DNA of 64,000 bases from Pseudaquabacterium terrae (GTDB lineage Bacteria > Pseudomonadota > Gammaproteobacteria > Burkholderiales > Burkholderiaceae_C), in assembly GCF_013266755.1 (NCBI RefSeq), contig NZ_JABRWJ010000002.1:434001-498000 (forward strand). Direction: 5' to 3'. Positions within the stretch are counted from its first letter, which is position 1, and every line of letters starts with the position of its first letter. The notes beneath the pieces are model-generated. The model did not search any database and was not told the DNA's origin. It saw only the letters and a list, made by a program, of their open reading frames with translations. Shown in pieces: positions 10,449 to 19,310 of this stretch. A program made the translations under genes and the position numbers.

Positions 10449-11410
10449 TGCTGCACAAACGCAATCCGCAGCTCAACCCGCACGGCGAGCTGATCCACCT
10501 GCTGTCGATCGAGGGCCTGCCGCGCGAAGTGCTCGTGCACATCCTCGACACCGCCGGCACCTTCCTGTCGGTCAACGAGCGCGAGGTCAAGAAGGTGCCG
10601 CTGCTGCGCGGCAAGAGCGTCTTCAACCTGTTCTTCGAGAACTCGACGCGCACCCGCACGACCTTCGAGATCGCCGCCAAACGCCTGTCGGCCGACGTCA
10701 TCAACCTCGACATCGCACGCTCGTCGACCGCCAAGGGCGAGAGCCTGCTCGACACGATCGCCAACCTGTCGGCGATGCATGCCGACATGTTCGTCGTGCG
10801 CCACGGCGAATCGGGCGCGCCCTACCTGATCTCGCAGCACTGCGCGCCGCACGTGCACGTCGTCAACGCCGGCGACGGCCGCCATGCGCACCCGACCCAA
10901 GGGCTGCTCGACATGTACACGATCCGCCACTTCAAACGCGACTTCCGGCAGCTGTCGGTGGCCATCGTCGGCGACATCGTGCACTCGCGCGTCGCGCGCT
11001 CGGACATCCATGCGCTGACGATCCTCGGCGTGCCCGACATCCGCGCGGTCGGCCCGAAGACGCTGGTGCCGGGCGACCTTCAAGGCATGGGCGTGCGCGT
11101 CTGCCACGACATGGCCGAAGGCGTGCGCGATGCCGACGTGATCATCATGCTCAGGCTGCAGAACGAACGCATGAGCGGCGCGCTGCTGCCCTCGGCCGGC
11201 GAGTTCTTCAAGAACTACGGCCTCACCGACGACAAGCTCGCGCTCGCCAAGCCCGATGCGATCGTCATGCATCCAGGGCCCATCAACCGCGGCGTCGAGA
11301 TCGACTCGTCGGTCGCCGACGGCACGCACAGCGTGATCCTGCCGCAGGTCACCTTCGGCATCGCGGTGCGCATGGCGGTGATGTCGATCATCGCGGGCAA
11401 CGAAGCATGA
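10448..11410 (+). CDS. pyrB: Aspartate carbamoyltransferase catalytic subunit
   Basis: Condenses carbamoyl phosphate and aspartate in the first committed step of UMP synthesis. The 320 residues match the family. The carbamoyl-phosphate motif [12 protein letters not shown] is present, as are the SSTAKGES loop and the C-terminal [12 protein letters not shown] signature. The chosen ATG overlaps the pyrR stop (TGATG). No pyrI regulatory subunit follows. The next gene is instead the inactive dihydroorotase homologue that holds class A ATCases together in pseudomonads and relatives. Confidence 0.96.
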   Translation: MLHKRNPQLNPHGELIHLLSIEGLPREVLVHILDTAGTFLSVNEREVKKVPLLRGKSVFNLFFENSTRTRTTFEIAAKRLSADVINLDIARSSTAKGESLLDTIANLSAMHADMFVVRHGESGAPYLISQHCAPHVHVVNAGDGRHAHPTQGLLDMYTIRHFKRDFRQLSVAIVGDIVHSRVARSDIHALTILGVPDIRAVGPKTLVPGDLQGMGVRVCHDMAEGVRDADVIIMLRLQNERMSGALLPSAGEFFKNYGLTDDKLALAKPDAIVMHPGPINRGVEIDSSVADGTHSVILPQVTFGIAVRMAVMSIIAGNEA

Positions 11411-12711
11411 AGATCCTGATCAAGAACGGCCGGGTGATCGACCCCGCCTCGGGCCGCGACGAGACCACCGACCTGGCGATCGCCGCCGGCCGCATCGTGT
11501 CGATCGGCCGCATCGGCGCCGACTTCGACGCCAGCCGGGTGATCGATGCCAGCGGCTGCGTCGTCGCGCCGGGTCTTGTCGACCTGGCCGCGCGGCTGCG
11601 CGAGCCGGGCCACGAGCACGAGGGCATGCTCGAGAGCGAGCTGAACGCCGCGGCGGCCGGCGGCGTGACCAGCCTCGTCTGCCCGCCCGACACCGACCCG
11701 ACGCTCGACGAGCCGGGCCTGGTCGAGATGCTGAAGTTCCGCGCCCGCAAGCTGTCGTTGTGCCGGCTGTTCCCGCTCGGCGCGCTGACGCGCGGCCTCG
11801 AGGGCGCGGTGCTGACCGAGATGGCCGAGCTGACCGAGGCCGGCTGCGTCGGCTTCTCGCAGGCCGAGACGCCGGTGCGCGACACGCTGGTGCTGATGCG
11901 CGCGCTGCAGTACGCGTCGACCTTCGGCTACAGCGTTTGGTTGCGGCCGCAGGACGCCTGGCTCGGCCAGGGCGTCGCGGCCAGCGGCGCGGTGGCGACC
12001 CGGCTCGGGCTGGCCGGCGTGCCGGTGGCCGCCGAGACGATCGCGCTGCAGACGATCATCGAGCTGCAGCGCATCACCGGCGCGCGCGTGCACCTGTGCC
12101 GGCTGTCGAGCGCCGCCGGCGTCGCGCTGGTGCGGGCCGCGAAGGCGGAGGGGCTGCCGCTCACCGCCGACGTCAGCATCAACTCGCTGCACCTGACCGA
12201 TGTCGACATCGGCTACTTCAATTCGGCGATGCGGCTGACGCCGCCGCTGCGCCAGGGCGCCGACCGCGACGCGCTGCGCGCCGCGCTGGCCGACGGCACG
12301 CTCGATGCGCTGGTCTCCGACCACACGCCGGTCGACGAGGATGCCAAGCATCTGCCGTTCGCCGAGGCCGAGCCCGGCGCGACCGGCCTCGAGCTGCTGC
12401 TGAGCCTGGCGCTGAAGTGGGGCGACGAGGCCGGCCTCGCGCTGCCGGCGACCTTGGCACGCGTGACCAGCGAGCCGGTGCGCGTGCTCGGTGACGCGCT
12501 GGGCTCGCTGGCCTCGAGCGCCGGCCGGCTGATCGAAGGTGGCGTCGGCGACGTCTGCATCTTCGATCCGGACCAGACCTGGACCGTCGTGCCGCCCTCG
12601 CTGCGCAGCCAGGGCCGGCACACGCCGTTCAACTTCGCGGCCACCGGCATGGCCTTGCCGGGCCGCGTGCGCGCGACGCTGGTCGCCGGCACCGTGGCCT
12701 TCGAGGCCTGA
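11407..12711 (+). CDS. pyrX: Dihydroorotase-like non-catalytic ATCase partner (PyrC'/PyrX)
   Basis: A 434-residue amidohydrolase-fold protein homologous to class I dihydroorotase. The zinc-binding HxH of active enzymes (DxHxHLREPG) is replaced here: D59-L-A61-A-R63-L-R-E-P-G. Further ligand positions are also changed: WLRPQD where HxED is usual, and CRLSSA where a CHVST-type His is usual. The late Asp (SDHTP) survives. It overlaps pyrB by ATGA. In Pseudomonas-type class A ATCase, such an inactive homologue forms a structural complex with PyrB. By that precedent this protein is probably structural and the true dihydroorotase lies elsewhere. Automated annotation would call it pyrC. Confidence 0.88.
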   Translation: MKILIKNGRVIDPASGRDETTDLAIAAGRIVSIGRIGADFDASRVIDASGCVVAPGLVDLAARLREPGHEHEGMLESELNAAAAGGVTSLVCPPDTDPTLDEPGLVEMLKFRARKLSLCRLFPLGALTRGLEGAVLTEMAELTEAGCVGFSQAETPVRDTLVLMRALQYASTFGYSVWLRPQDAWLGQGVAASGAVATRLGLAGVPVAAETIALQTIIELQRITGARVHLCRLSSAAGVALVRAAKAEGLPLTADVSINSLHLTDVDIGYFNSAMRLTPPLRQGADRDALRAALADGTLDALVSDHTPVDEDAKHLPFAEAEPGATGLELLLSLALKWGDEAGLALPATLARVTSEPVRVLGDALGSLASSAGRLIEGGVGDVCIFDPDQTWTVVPPSLRSQGRHTPFNFAATGMALPGRVRATLVAGTVAFEA

Positions 12712-12723
12712 TCCGGCACGGCG

Positions 12724-13497
12724 ATGGCGACCTGGGGACGGCGGCTGCGCGCCGCAGGGCGCCTCGTGCGCGTCGCGATGCATGTCGGCCACGGCATGGC
12801 CATCGTTGCGCTGCGCTGGCGCACGCTCGATGCCGCCGGCCGTCAGGCGCGCATCGGCTGGTGGGCCGCCAAGCTGCTGCGCCTGCTCGGCCTGCAGCCG
12901 GTGGTCGAAGGCGGCGTGCGCAGCGGCGCGGTGCTGCTGCTGGCCAACCACGTCTCGTGGCTCGACATCCTGGCGATCCACGCCGCCTGCCCGCGTGCGC
13001 GCTTCGTCTCGAAAGCCGACGTGCGCCAGTGGCCGCTGCTGGGCTGGCTGGTCGGCGCGGTCGGCACGCTGTTCATCGAGCGTGAGCGCAAGCGCGATGC
13101 GCTGCGCGTCGTGCACCAGATGGCGGCTGCGCTGGAGCGCGGTGACGCGGTGGCCGTCTTTCCCGAAGGCACGACCGGCGACGGCGCGGCGCTGCTGCCC
13201 TTCCATGCCAACCTGCTGCAGGCGGCAATCGCCACCGGCGTGCCGGCGCAGCCGCTGGTGCTGCGCTACGCCGCACCGGGCGAGCGCTTCAGTCCGGTGG
13301 TGGCCTGGCTCGGCGAGACCACGCTGATTGACAGCCTGTGGTCGGTGGCCTGCGCCGACGGCCTGCAGGTGCACATCCGCGCGCTGCCGCCCCTCGGCAC
13401 CCGCCACGCCGACCGGCGCGCGCTGGCTCTTCACGTCCGCACGCTGATCGACCAGGCGCTGCACCCCGATCACAATGCGTCGCAGGAGATGCGATGA
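12724..13497 (+). CDS. 1-acyl-sn-glycerol-3-phosphate acyltransferase-type (PlsC family)
   Basis: A 257-residue lysophospholipid acyltransferase. The catalytic HX4D motif is H76-D81 (NHVSWLD), and the FPEGTTGDG substrate motif is intact. A hydrophobic N-terminal region suggests inner-membrane association. It transfers an acyl group to lysophosphatidate or a related acceptor. It starts 12 bp after pyrX and overlaps the following PRPP-synthase-like gene by ATGA, so it is in the same transcription unit without an obvious metabolic link. Confidence 0.87.
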   Translation: MATWGRRLRAAGRLVRVAMHVGHGMAIVALRWRTLDAAGRQARIGWWAAKLLRLLGLQPVVEGGVRSGAVLLLANHVSWLDILAIHAACPRARFVSKADVRQWPLLGWLVGAVGTLFIERERKRDALRVVHQMAAALERGDAVAVFPEGTTGDGAALLPFHANLLQAAIATGVPAQPLVLRYAAPGERFSPVVAWLGETTLIDSLWSVACADGLQVHIRALPPLGTRHADRRALALHVRTLIDQALHPDHNASQEMR

Positions 13498-14402
13498 GTC
13501 CTGCGCTGCTGTTGGCCTTCGACGATGAGTGGCGTCTCGCGCAGGCCCTGGCCGCCGCGCTGGCGCTGCCGCTCGAGCGCATCGAGCGCCATCGTTTCCC
13601 CGACGGCGAGCTCAAGCTCACGCTGCCGCCCGCGCTACCCGAGAGCGTGCTGCTGCTGCGCGGCCTGCACCAGCCGAATCACAAGCTGGTCGAGATCCTG
13701 ATCGCCGCGCCGGCGGCCCGCGAGCTCGGCGCGCGCAGCGTGCTGCTGGTCAGCCCGTACCTCGCCTACATGCGCCAGGACATCGCCTTCACGCCCGGCG
13801 AAGCGGTCAGCCAGCGTCACATTGCCGGCTTGCTGGCGCGCGAAGTGGACGCTCTGGTGACGATCGACCCGCACCTGCATCGCATCCAATCGCTCGACGA
13901 CGTGATGCCCGGCTGCCGCGCCGTCTCGGTCACCGCGGCGCGCGCGCTCGGCGCCTGGGTGCAGCGCGAGGTGCCGCAGGCGCTGCTGTTGGGTCCCGAC
14001 GAGGAGGCGCTGCAGTGGGTCGCCGAAGCCGGCCGCGCGTTCGGGCTGGACTACGCCACTTGCCACAAGCAGCGCCGCGGCGATCGCGACGTGCATGTCA
14101 CGCTCCCGCCCACGCTGCCGCTCGCCGGCCGCGCCATCGTGCTGATGGACGACGTGGCCAGCACCGGCCGCACGCTGATCGAGGCCACGCTGGCCTGCCT
14201 GGCGGCTGGAGCGGCCAGCGTCGACGTCGCGGTCACGCATGCGCTGTTCGTCGGCGATGCCTATGCGCAGCTGCGCGCTTCCGGCGTGCGCCATGTCTGG
14301 GCCAGCGACGCCGTGCCGCACGAATCCGCGGTGATCCCGGTCGCGCCGCTGCTGGCCGACGCGGTGCGCGGCCTCGCAGCGGGTACGGGTAGCACCGGCT
14401 AG
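13494..14402 (+). CDS. Divergent ribose-phosphate pyrophosphokinase-like protein
   Basis: A 302-residue PRPP-synthase-family protein. It has FPDGELKL, the PRPP-type loop VLMDDVASTGRTLIEA and a flexible catalytic-loop equivalent CHKQRRGDRDV. It is noticeably divergent from, and slightly shorter than, the canonical ~315-residue Prs and resembles the second PRPP synthase present in several proteobacteria. The ATG at 13494 overlaps the acyltransferase stop. A Prs activity would feed the PRPP-using pyrimidine genes upstream, but the essential prs is expected elsewhere in the genome. Confidence 0.8.
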   Translation: MSPALLLAFDDEWRLAQALAAALALPLERIERHRFPDGELKLTLPPALPESVLLLRGLHQPNHKLVEILIAAPAARELGARSVLLVSPYLAYMRQDIAFTPGEAVSQRHIAGLLAREVDALVTIDPHLHRIQSLDDVMPGCRAVSVTAARALGAWVQREVPQALLLGPDEEALQWVAEAGRAFGLDYATCHKQRRGDRDVHVTLPPTLPLAGRAIVLMDDVASTGRTLIEATLACLAAGAASVDVAVTHALFVGDAYAQLRASGVRHVWASDAVPHESAVIPVAPLLADAVRGLAAGTGSTG

Positions 14403-14464
14403 GCGAACGCTGACTTCGCCCTTACAGTGGGCGCGCCGTTGGGACGGCGAAGGAGCGCACGGAA

Positions 14465-15598
14465 TTGGCGTCGCAACTCCTCAGGCTGGTGTCCAGCCAG
14501 TTGAAGGTGGGCGCAGCGCTGCCATTCGGAGTCCGCGACGAGCACGGCAAGCTGCTGCTGGCGCGCGGCCAGGTCATCGACAACGAGCAGCAGCTCGCGG
14601 CGCTGATGGCACGCGGCCTGTATGCCGACCAGGAAGAGGTCAAAGCCTACAAGGAAGGCCGCAGCAAGGAGGCCGACAACGCCGGTGGTCGCCGCCGCAC
14701 GCTGTTCGATCTGTGGGAACAGTCCGCCTGGCATCTTGACCGTTTGCTCAAGAGCATCGACGAACCCGATTTCCCGGCTCGCTGCGACGAGTTCGCGACG
14801 CTGCAGATGGACCTGGTGCAGCGCGACGTCGACATCGCGATCTTCCTGTCGGTGCGCCAGGACCCGCGCCGCCTGCCGCTGTACGGCCTGACGCATGCGC
14901 TGAACACGGCGCTGGTCTGCCAGCTGATGGGCCAGCGCGTCGGCTGGGAACCCGGCGCGGTGCGCAGCCTGGTCAAGGCGGCGCTGACGATGAACCTCAC
15001 CATCAGCGAGCTGCAGGGCCGCATCGCGACGATGGGGCGCATCACCGATCCGCAGCGCGAGCAGGTGCGCGCGCATCCGCAGGCCGCGGCCGACAAGCTG
15101 CGCGCCGCCGGCGTCGACGATCCGCGCTGGCTCGAGGCGGTGCAGCAACACCACGAGCGCAAGGGTCCCGGCGGTTACCCGCAGCAGCTCACGAACATCG
15201 CCGAAACGGCGATCGCTCTGCGCATGGCCGATGTTTTCATCGCCAAGATCAGCGCCCGCACGGATCGCCCAGCGCTGTCGATCCAGGACGCGGCGCGGCA
15301 GATGTTCGCTGAAGCCGGCGGCAGCCCGCTGGCCTCGGCGATCATCAAGGAGTACGGCATCTTTCCGCCCGGCAACGTGGTGCAGCTCGTCTCCGGCGAA
15401 CAGGCAGTGGTGATCCGCCGCGGCGGCACCGCGCTGACGCCGCTGGCCGCGGCGATCACCGACAAGTCCGGCACGCCCACCGTCACGACGATGCGCCGCG
15501 ACACCGGCCAGCCGGGTTATGCGATCAAGGGTGCGGTGACCGACACCTCGCTGGTGCAGCGGGTGCCGCCGGAGCGCTTGTACGGGCTGGCCGAATAA
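14465..15598 (+). CDS. HD-GYP-related protein with degenerate HD motif
   Basis: A 377-residue protein of HD-GYP domain architecture. The downstream signature survives as HHERKGPGGYP (residues 229-239), and an upstream conserved His is at H144 (THALN). The defining HD pair is lost: the AALLHDIGK-type segment reads AALTMNLTIS, with M176-N177 in place of His-Asp. It is therefore unlikely to hydrolyse c-di-GMP and may bind it or act as a scaffold. The start is a TTG, chosen because a strong AAGGAG (14450-14455) lies 9 nt upstream. It converges on gpmA. Confidence 0.8.
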   Translation: MASQLLRLVSSQLKVGAALPFGVRDEHGKLLLARGQVIDNEQQLAALMARGLYADQEEVKAYKEGRSKEADNAGGRRRTLFDLWEQSAWHLDRLLKSIDEPDFPARCDEFATLQMDLVQRDVDIAIFLSVRQDPRRLPLYGLTHALNTALVCQLMGQRVGWEPGAVRSLVKAALTMNLTISELQGRIATMGRITDPQREQVRAHPQAAADKLRAAGVDDPRWLEAVQQHHERKGPGGYPQQLTNIAETAIALRMADVFIAKISARTDRPALSIQDAARQMFAEAGGSPLASAIIKEYGIFPPGNVVQLVSGEQAVVIRRGGTALTPLAAAITDKSGTPTVTTMRRDTGQPGYAIKGAVTDTSLVQRVPPERLYGLAE

Positions 15599-15604
15599 CG
15601 CCGA

Positions 15605-16348
15605 TCAAGCGCGGCCCTGGTTGGCGACCGCCGCCGCGGCCCGCGCGACGGCTTCCGGGTCGCCGAGGTATTCGCGGCGGATCGGCTTCAGATCGGCATC
15701 AAGCTCGTAGACCAGCGGCACGCCGTTCGGAATGTTCAGGCCGACGATGTCGGCATCGCTGATGCCGTCGAGGTACTTCACCAGCGCGCGGATCGAGTTG
15801 CCGTGGGCCGAGATCAGCAGCCGCTGGCCGCTGCGGATCGCCGGCGCGAGCACCTCGTTCCAGCACGGCAGCACGCGTTCGACGGTGTCCTTCAGGCACT
15901 CGGTCAGCGGGATCTGCTCGGGCGCGAGCTGCGCGTAGCGCGGGTCCTGGCGCTGGCCGCGCGGGTCGCCCGGGTCGAGTGCCGGCGGCGGCGTGTCGTA
16001 GCTGCGGCGCCAGACCAGCACCTGTTCGTCACCGTACTCGCGCGCCATGTCGGCCTTGTTCAGCCCCTGCAGCGCGCCGTAGTGGCGCTCGTTCAATCGC
16101 CAGTCGTTGACGATCGGCAGCCAGGTGCGGTCGAGCTCCTCGAGCGCGTGCCACAGCGTCCAGATCGCACGCTTGAGCACCGAGGTGTAGCAGACGTCGA
16201 ATTCGAAGCCCGCGGCCTTCAGCAGCCGGCCGCCTTCCTGCGCCTGCGCGACGCCGGTGGGCGTCAGCCCGACGTCGGTCCAGCCGGTGAAGCGGTTCTC
16301 GAGATTCCAGGTCGATTCACCATGGCGGATCAGCACGAGCTTGTACAT
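15605..16348 (-). CDS. gpmA: 2,3-bisphosphoglycerate-dependent phosphoglycerate mutase
   Basis: Interconverts 3- and 2-phosphoglycerate in glycolysis. The 247 residues fit the family. The phosphohistidine signature [18 protein letters not shown] starts at residue 6, and the second active-site His is in [14 protein letters not shown]. The gene is divergent from the rhodanese-grxC-secB-gpsA group, and the shared 78-bp spacer contains an AT-rich promoter-like core. Confidence 0.97.
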   Translation of the reverse strand: MYKLVLIRHGESTWNLENRFTGWTDVGLTPTGVAQAQEGGRLLKAAGFEFDVCYTSVLKRAIWTLWHALEELDRTWLPIVNDWRLNERHYGALQGLNKADMAREYGDEQVLVWRRSYDTPPPALDPGDPRGQRQDPRYAQLAPEQIPLTECLKDTVERVLPCWNEVLAPAIRSGQRLLISAHGNSIRALVKYLDGISDADIVGLNIPNGVPLVYELDADLKPIRREYLGDPEAVARAAAAVANQGRA

Positions 16349-16385
16349 GAGGGCGGTTCGAAGGCGACGGCAAAGGGGCGAATTC

Positions 16386-16391
16386 TATAAT
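16386..16391 (+). promoter_or_regulatory. Candidate -10 (TATAAT) between gpmA and rhodanese gene
   Basis: A perfect TATAAT hexamer lies 35 bp before the GTG of the rhodanese gene, in an otherwise very GC-rich spacer. No convincing -35 is visible at standard spacing. The complementary strand of the same AT-rich patch reads TATAGAAT and could serve gpmA. Confidence 0.5.
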
Positions 16392-16426
16392 CCAGCCCCT
16401 TTCGAGACGCCTGCCGACTGACGCCC

Positions 16427-16834
16427 GTGAAATTCATCATCGATAACTGGATGCTCATCCTGCTGGCCGCCACCTCGGGTGGCCTGCTGCTGTGGCAGAC
16501 GCTGCAGAAGAGCCAGATGGGCGCCGTCGGCACCGCCGAAGCGGTGCGGCTGATCAACCGCGAAAAAGGCGTGCTGGTCGATGTCAGCGAGCCGGCCGAG
16601 TACGCCGCCGGCCATGCGGCCGGTGCGCGCCACATCCCGTTCGCCTCGCTCGAGGGCTCGAAGGACCTGCCGTCGAACAAGACGCTGCCGGTGCTGCTGA
16701 TGTGCCCCACCGGCGCGCGCGCCAGCCGCGCCGCCGGGCAGCTGCGCAAGGCCGGCTACGAGAAGGCCGTCGCCGTCGCCGGCGGCCTGAATGCCTGGCG
16801 CGAAGCCAACCTGCCGGTCCAGAAGGGCGCCTGA
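16427..16834 (+). CDS. Membrane-anchored rhodanese-domain sulfurtransferase
   Basis: A 135-residue protein with one N-terminal transmembrane helix (about residues 7-24) followed by a single rhodanese domain. The active-site loop is CPTGARAS with catalytic C93, and the family ending AGGLNAWREANLPV is present. The start is GTG (KFIIDNWMLIL), supported by the TATAAT upstream and by the conserved membrane anchor. It heads the rhodanese-grxC-secB-gpsA series common in Burkholderiales. The sulfur acceptor is unknown. Confidence 0.9.
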   Translation: MKFIIDNWMLILLAATSGGLLLWQTLQKSQMGAVGTAEAVRLINREKGVLVDVSEPAEYAAGHAAGARHIPFASLEGSKDLPSNKTLPVLLMCPTGARASRAAGQLRKAGYEKAVAVAGGLNAWREANLPVQKGA

Positions 16835-16888
16835 AGCTTTTGGCCCGAAGTCGGGCATGACCGAGCTTCTGCAGGGAAATCCGGACCT

Positions 16889-16930
16889 CGGGACAATTGC
16901 GCATCGCCACTGATCGCCCAAGTTGTCCCG
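16889..16930 (+). other. Inverted repeat abutting the grxC start codon
   Basis: CGGGACAA (16889-16896) and TTGTCCCG (16923-16930) are perfect inverted arms around a 26-nt spacer. The right arm ends directly before the grxC ATG at 16931. In mRNA the stem would occupy the ribosome-binding region. It could equally be a protein-binding palindrome. Confidence 0.6.
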
Positions 16931-17191
16931 ATGAATGCCGTCCGCATGTACACCACGCAGGTCTGTCCGTACTGCATCCGCGCCAAGGCGCTGCTCAAGC
17001 AGCGCGGCGTCGAGCGGATCGACGAGGTGCGGGTTGACCTGAACCCGTCCGAGCGCGACCGCATGATCGAGCTGACCGGGCGCCGCACGGTGCCGCAGAT
17101 CTTCATCGGCGACACCCATGTGGGCGGCTGTGACGACCTGATGCAGCTCGACCGCAACGGCGGGCTGGTGCCGCTGCTGAAGCAGGCCTGA
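16931..17191 (+). CDS. grxC: Glutaredoxin 3
   Basis: An 86-residue glutathione-dependent dithiol oxidoreductase. The redox motif CPYC begins at residue 12, and the GSH-binding TVPQIFIGD (cis-Pro) and GGCDDL motifs are intact. Family length is normal. No strong Shine-Dalgarno precedes the ATG, whose upstream side is occupied by an inverted repeat. It precedes secB, as in most beta- and gammaproteobacteria. Confidence 0.97.
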   Translation: MNAVRMYTTQVCPYCIRAKALLKQRGVERIDEVRVDLNPSERDRMIELTGRRTVPQIFIGDTHVGGCDDLMQLDRNGGLVPLLKQA

Positions 17192-17214
17192 GAGCGATAA
17201 TCCGCGCCGCAGCC

Positions 17215-17248
17215 AGCCCGCCCCGACAGAGACGGTGGCGGGCTTTTC
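17215..17248 (+). terminator. Rho-independent-type hairpin between grxC and secB
   Basis: AGCCCGCC (17215-17222) pairs perfectly with GGCGGGCT (17237-17244) across a 14-nt loop and is followed by TTTTCC. It would terminate or attenuate read-through from grxC into secB. Confidence 0.7.
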
Positions 17249-17278
17249 CATTTCCTACACGACCAAGCAACGCTCATC

Positions 17279-17749
17279 ATGGCCGACCAAGACGCAACCC
17301 CGGTGTTCCAGATCCAGCGCATGTACCTGAAGGATCTGTCGCTCGAGCAGCCGAACTCGCCGCAGATCCTGCTCGAGCAGCAGCAGCCGCAGGTCGACAT
17401 CAACCTGGCGATGGCCGCCGGCGGGATCGCCGAGGGTGTCTACGAGGTCACCGTGACCGCCACGGTGACGACCAAGCTGGTCGACCGCACGCTGTTCCTG
17501 ATCGAGGCCAAGCAGGCCGGCATCTTCGAGATCCGCAACGTGCCCGAGGACCAGCTGCAGGGCATCCTCAGCATCGTCTGCCCGCAGATGATCTACCCCT
17601 ACCTGCGCGCGATCGTGTCGGACGTCTGCACCCGTGCCGGCTTCCCGCCGATCATGCTGACCGAGGTCAATTTCCAGGCGATGTTCGAGGCCCAGCAGGC
17701 GCAGGCGCAGAACGGCAATGGCAGCGGCGTGCTGAGCAGCGCGAACTGA
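17279..17749 (+). CDS. secB: Protein-export chaperone SecB
   Basis: A 156-residue homotetrameric cytosolic chaperone that keeps preproteins unfolded and hands them to SecA. Recognisable regions are [19 protein letters not shown] near the N-terminus and the [17 protein letters not shown] and [11 protein letters not shown] segments (CPQMIYPY here). The genome neighbourhood grxC-secB-gpsA is the classic proteobacterial order. Confidence 0.97.
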   Translation: MADQDATPVFQIQRMYLKDLSLEQPNSPQILLEQQQPQVDINLAMAAGGIAEGVYEVTVTATVTTKLVDRTLFLIEAKQAGIFEIRNVPEDQLQGILSIVCPQMIYPYLRAIVSDVCTRAGFPPIMLTEVNFQAMFEAQQAQAQNGNGSGVLSSAN

Positions 17750-17753
17750 AGAT

Positions 17754-17822
17754 GGCCCCCAAGCTCACTGCGTTCGCTGCCCCCCGTGGGGGCGCAGCGC
17801 CCTTGGGGCGGCCCGGCGGGCG
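17754..17822. repeat. REP-like GC palindromic intergenic element
   Basis: The spacer between secB and gpsA contains GGCCCCCAAG and, about 40 bp on, CCTTGGGGCGGCC as inverted arms. An inner CCCCCC-GTGGGGG palindrome lies between them. Dispersed elements of this form are common between genes in Comamonadaceae and related Burkholderiales. Only this one copy is in the window. It could fold as a strong hairpin in the mRNA and insulate gpsA from secB. Confidence 0.65.
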
Positions 17823-17831
17823 CTGACGCCG

Positions 17832-18839
17832 ATGCGCATCAGCGTGCTCGGCGCCGGGGCCTGGGGCACGGCGCTTGCCGTCGCCGCGGCGGCCCGCCAC
17901 GATGAGGTGATGTTGTGGGCACGTGACCCGGCTCAGGCCGTCGCGCTGCGTGCCACCGGCTGCAACCAACGCTACCTGCCCGAGGTGCTGCTGCCGGCGG
18001 CGCTGTCGGTGGTCGACGACTATGCGCTGGCCCTGGCGCACGCCGGCGACGACGGCCTGCTGGTGATCGCCACGCCGATGGCCGGCCTGCGCGAGCAGCT
18101 GTTGCGGCTGCCGGCGGCGGCCAGCGTCGTGTGGTTGTGCAAGGGCTTCGAGAGCACGACAGGTGCACTCGGCCACGAGATCGCGCGCGAGTTGCGGCCG
18201 CAGGCGCACGCCGGCGTGCTGTCGGGTCCGAGCTTCGCGCTCGAGGTGGCGCGCGGGCAGCCGACCGCGCTGGTCGCGGCCAGCGCCGACGAAGCGCTCA
18301 CCACGCTCGCCGTGCAGGCCTTTCACAGCGAGAGCCTGCGCGTCTACACGTCGACCGATGCGATCGGTGTCGAGGTCGGCGGCGCGGTCAAGAACGTGCT
18401 GGCGATCGCCACTGGCATCGCCGATGGCCTCGGGCTCGGGCTCAATGCGCGCGCGGCGCTGGTCACCCGCGGCCTGGCCGAGATGACGCGCCTCGGGCTG
18501 GCGCTGGGCGCCAAGGCCGAGACCTTCATGGGCTTGTCGGGCCTGGGCGACCTGGTGCTGACTGCCACCGGCGACCTGTCGCGCAACCGCAAGGTCGGCC
18601 TGCTGCTGGCCGCGGGCGAACCGCTGCCGCAGATCCTCGCGCGGCTCGGCCACGTCGCCGAGGGCGTGCCCACCGCGCCGACGGTGCAGGCGCGGGCGCG
18701 CTCGCTCGGCGTCGAGATGCCGATCACCGATGCGGTCGTTGCCGTGCTCGACGGCCGGCTGGCGCCGGCGCAGGCCCTGCGCCAGCTGATGGGCCGCGAA
18801 GCCCGCCCCGAGACCGAGGATCAGTCCCCGCCCGCGTAG
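17832..18839 (+). CDS. gpsA: Glycerol-3-phosphate dehydrogenase [NAD(P)+]
   Basis: Reduces dihydroxyacetone phosphate to sn-glycerol 3-phosphate for phospholipid synthesis. The 335 residues start with the Rossmann motif [10 protein letters not shown] (residues 7-16). The catalytic-lysine region [13 protein letters not shown] and the [11 protein letters not shown] segment are intact. The 3' end overlaps the convergent trmL gene by 19 bp. Confidence 0.96.
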   Translation: MRISVLGAGAWGTALAVAAAARHDEVMLWARDPAQAVALRATGCNQRYLPEVLLPAALSVVDDYALALAHAGDDGLLVIATPMAGLREQLLRLPAAASVVWLCKGFESTTGALGHEIARELRPQAHAGVLSGPSFALEVARGQPTALVAASADEALTTLAVQAFHSESLRVYTSTDAIGVEVGGAVKNVLAIATGIADGLGLGLNARAALVTRGLAEMTRLGLALGAKAETFMGLSGLGDLVLTATGDLSRNRKVGLLLAAGEPLPQILARLGHVAEGVPTAPTVQARARSLGVEMPITDAVVAVLDGRLAPAQALRQLMGREARPETEDQSPPA

Positions 18840-19291
18840 CCCTGCTGACGCCAGGCCTCGAACACCACCACCGCGACGGTGTTGCTCAGGTTCAGGCTGC
18901 GCTGGCCGGCGCGCATCGGCAGGCGCACGCGCTGCTCGGGTGCGAAGTCCGCGAGCACCTCGTCGGCCAAGCCGGCGGTCTCGCTGCCGAACACCAGCCA
19001 GTCGCCCGGTTGCCAGGCCATGGTCGCGAAGCGTCCGGTGCCGCGCGTGCTGAACGCGAAGCGGCGGCCGCCGTCGGCGCGCTGCGCCTCGCGCAGCGCG
19101 GACCAGTCGGCATGACGGTGCACCGCGGCGTACTCGTGGTAGTCGAGCCCGGCGCGTCGCAGCAGCTTGTCTTCCATCGCGAAGCCGAGCGGTTCGACCA
19201 GGTGCAGCGTGCACCCCGTGTTGGCGGCCAGGCGGATCACGTTGCCGGTGTTCGGCGGGATCTCCGGGTGCACAAGGACGATGTGGAACAT
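18821..19291 (-). CDS. trmL: tRNA (cytidine(34)-2'-O)-methyltransferase TrmL
   Basis: A 156-residue SPOUT-class methyltransferase that 2'-O-methylates the wobble base of tRNA-Leu isoacceptors. The family motifs [19 protein letters not shown] (N-terminal), FGSETAGL and the C-terminal knot [16 protein letters not shown] are all present. It is downstream of comF on the same strand (19-bp gap) and convergent with gpsA. Confidence 0.95.
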   Translation of the reverse strand: MFHIVLVHPEIPPNTGNVIRLAANTGCTLHLVEPLGFAMEDKLLRRAGLDYHEYAAVHRHADWSALREAQRADGGRRFAFSTRGTGRFATMAWQPGDWLVFGSETAGLADEVLADFAPEQRVRLPMRAGQRSLNLSNTVAVVVFEAWRQQGYAGGD

Positions 19292-19310
19292 GGCAGCGCG
19301 ATTGTCGATG

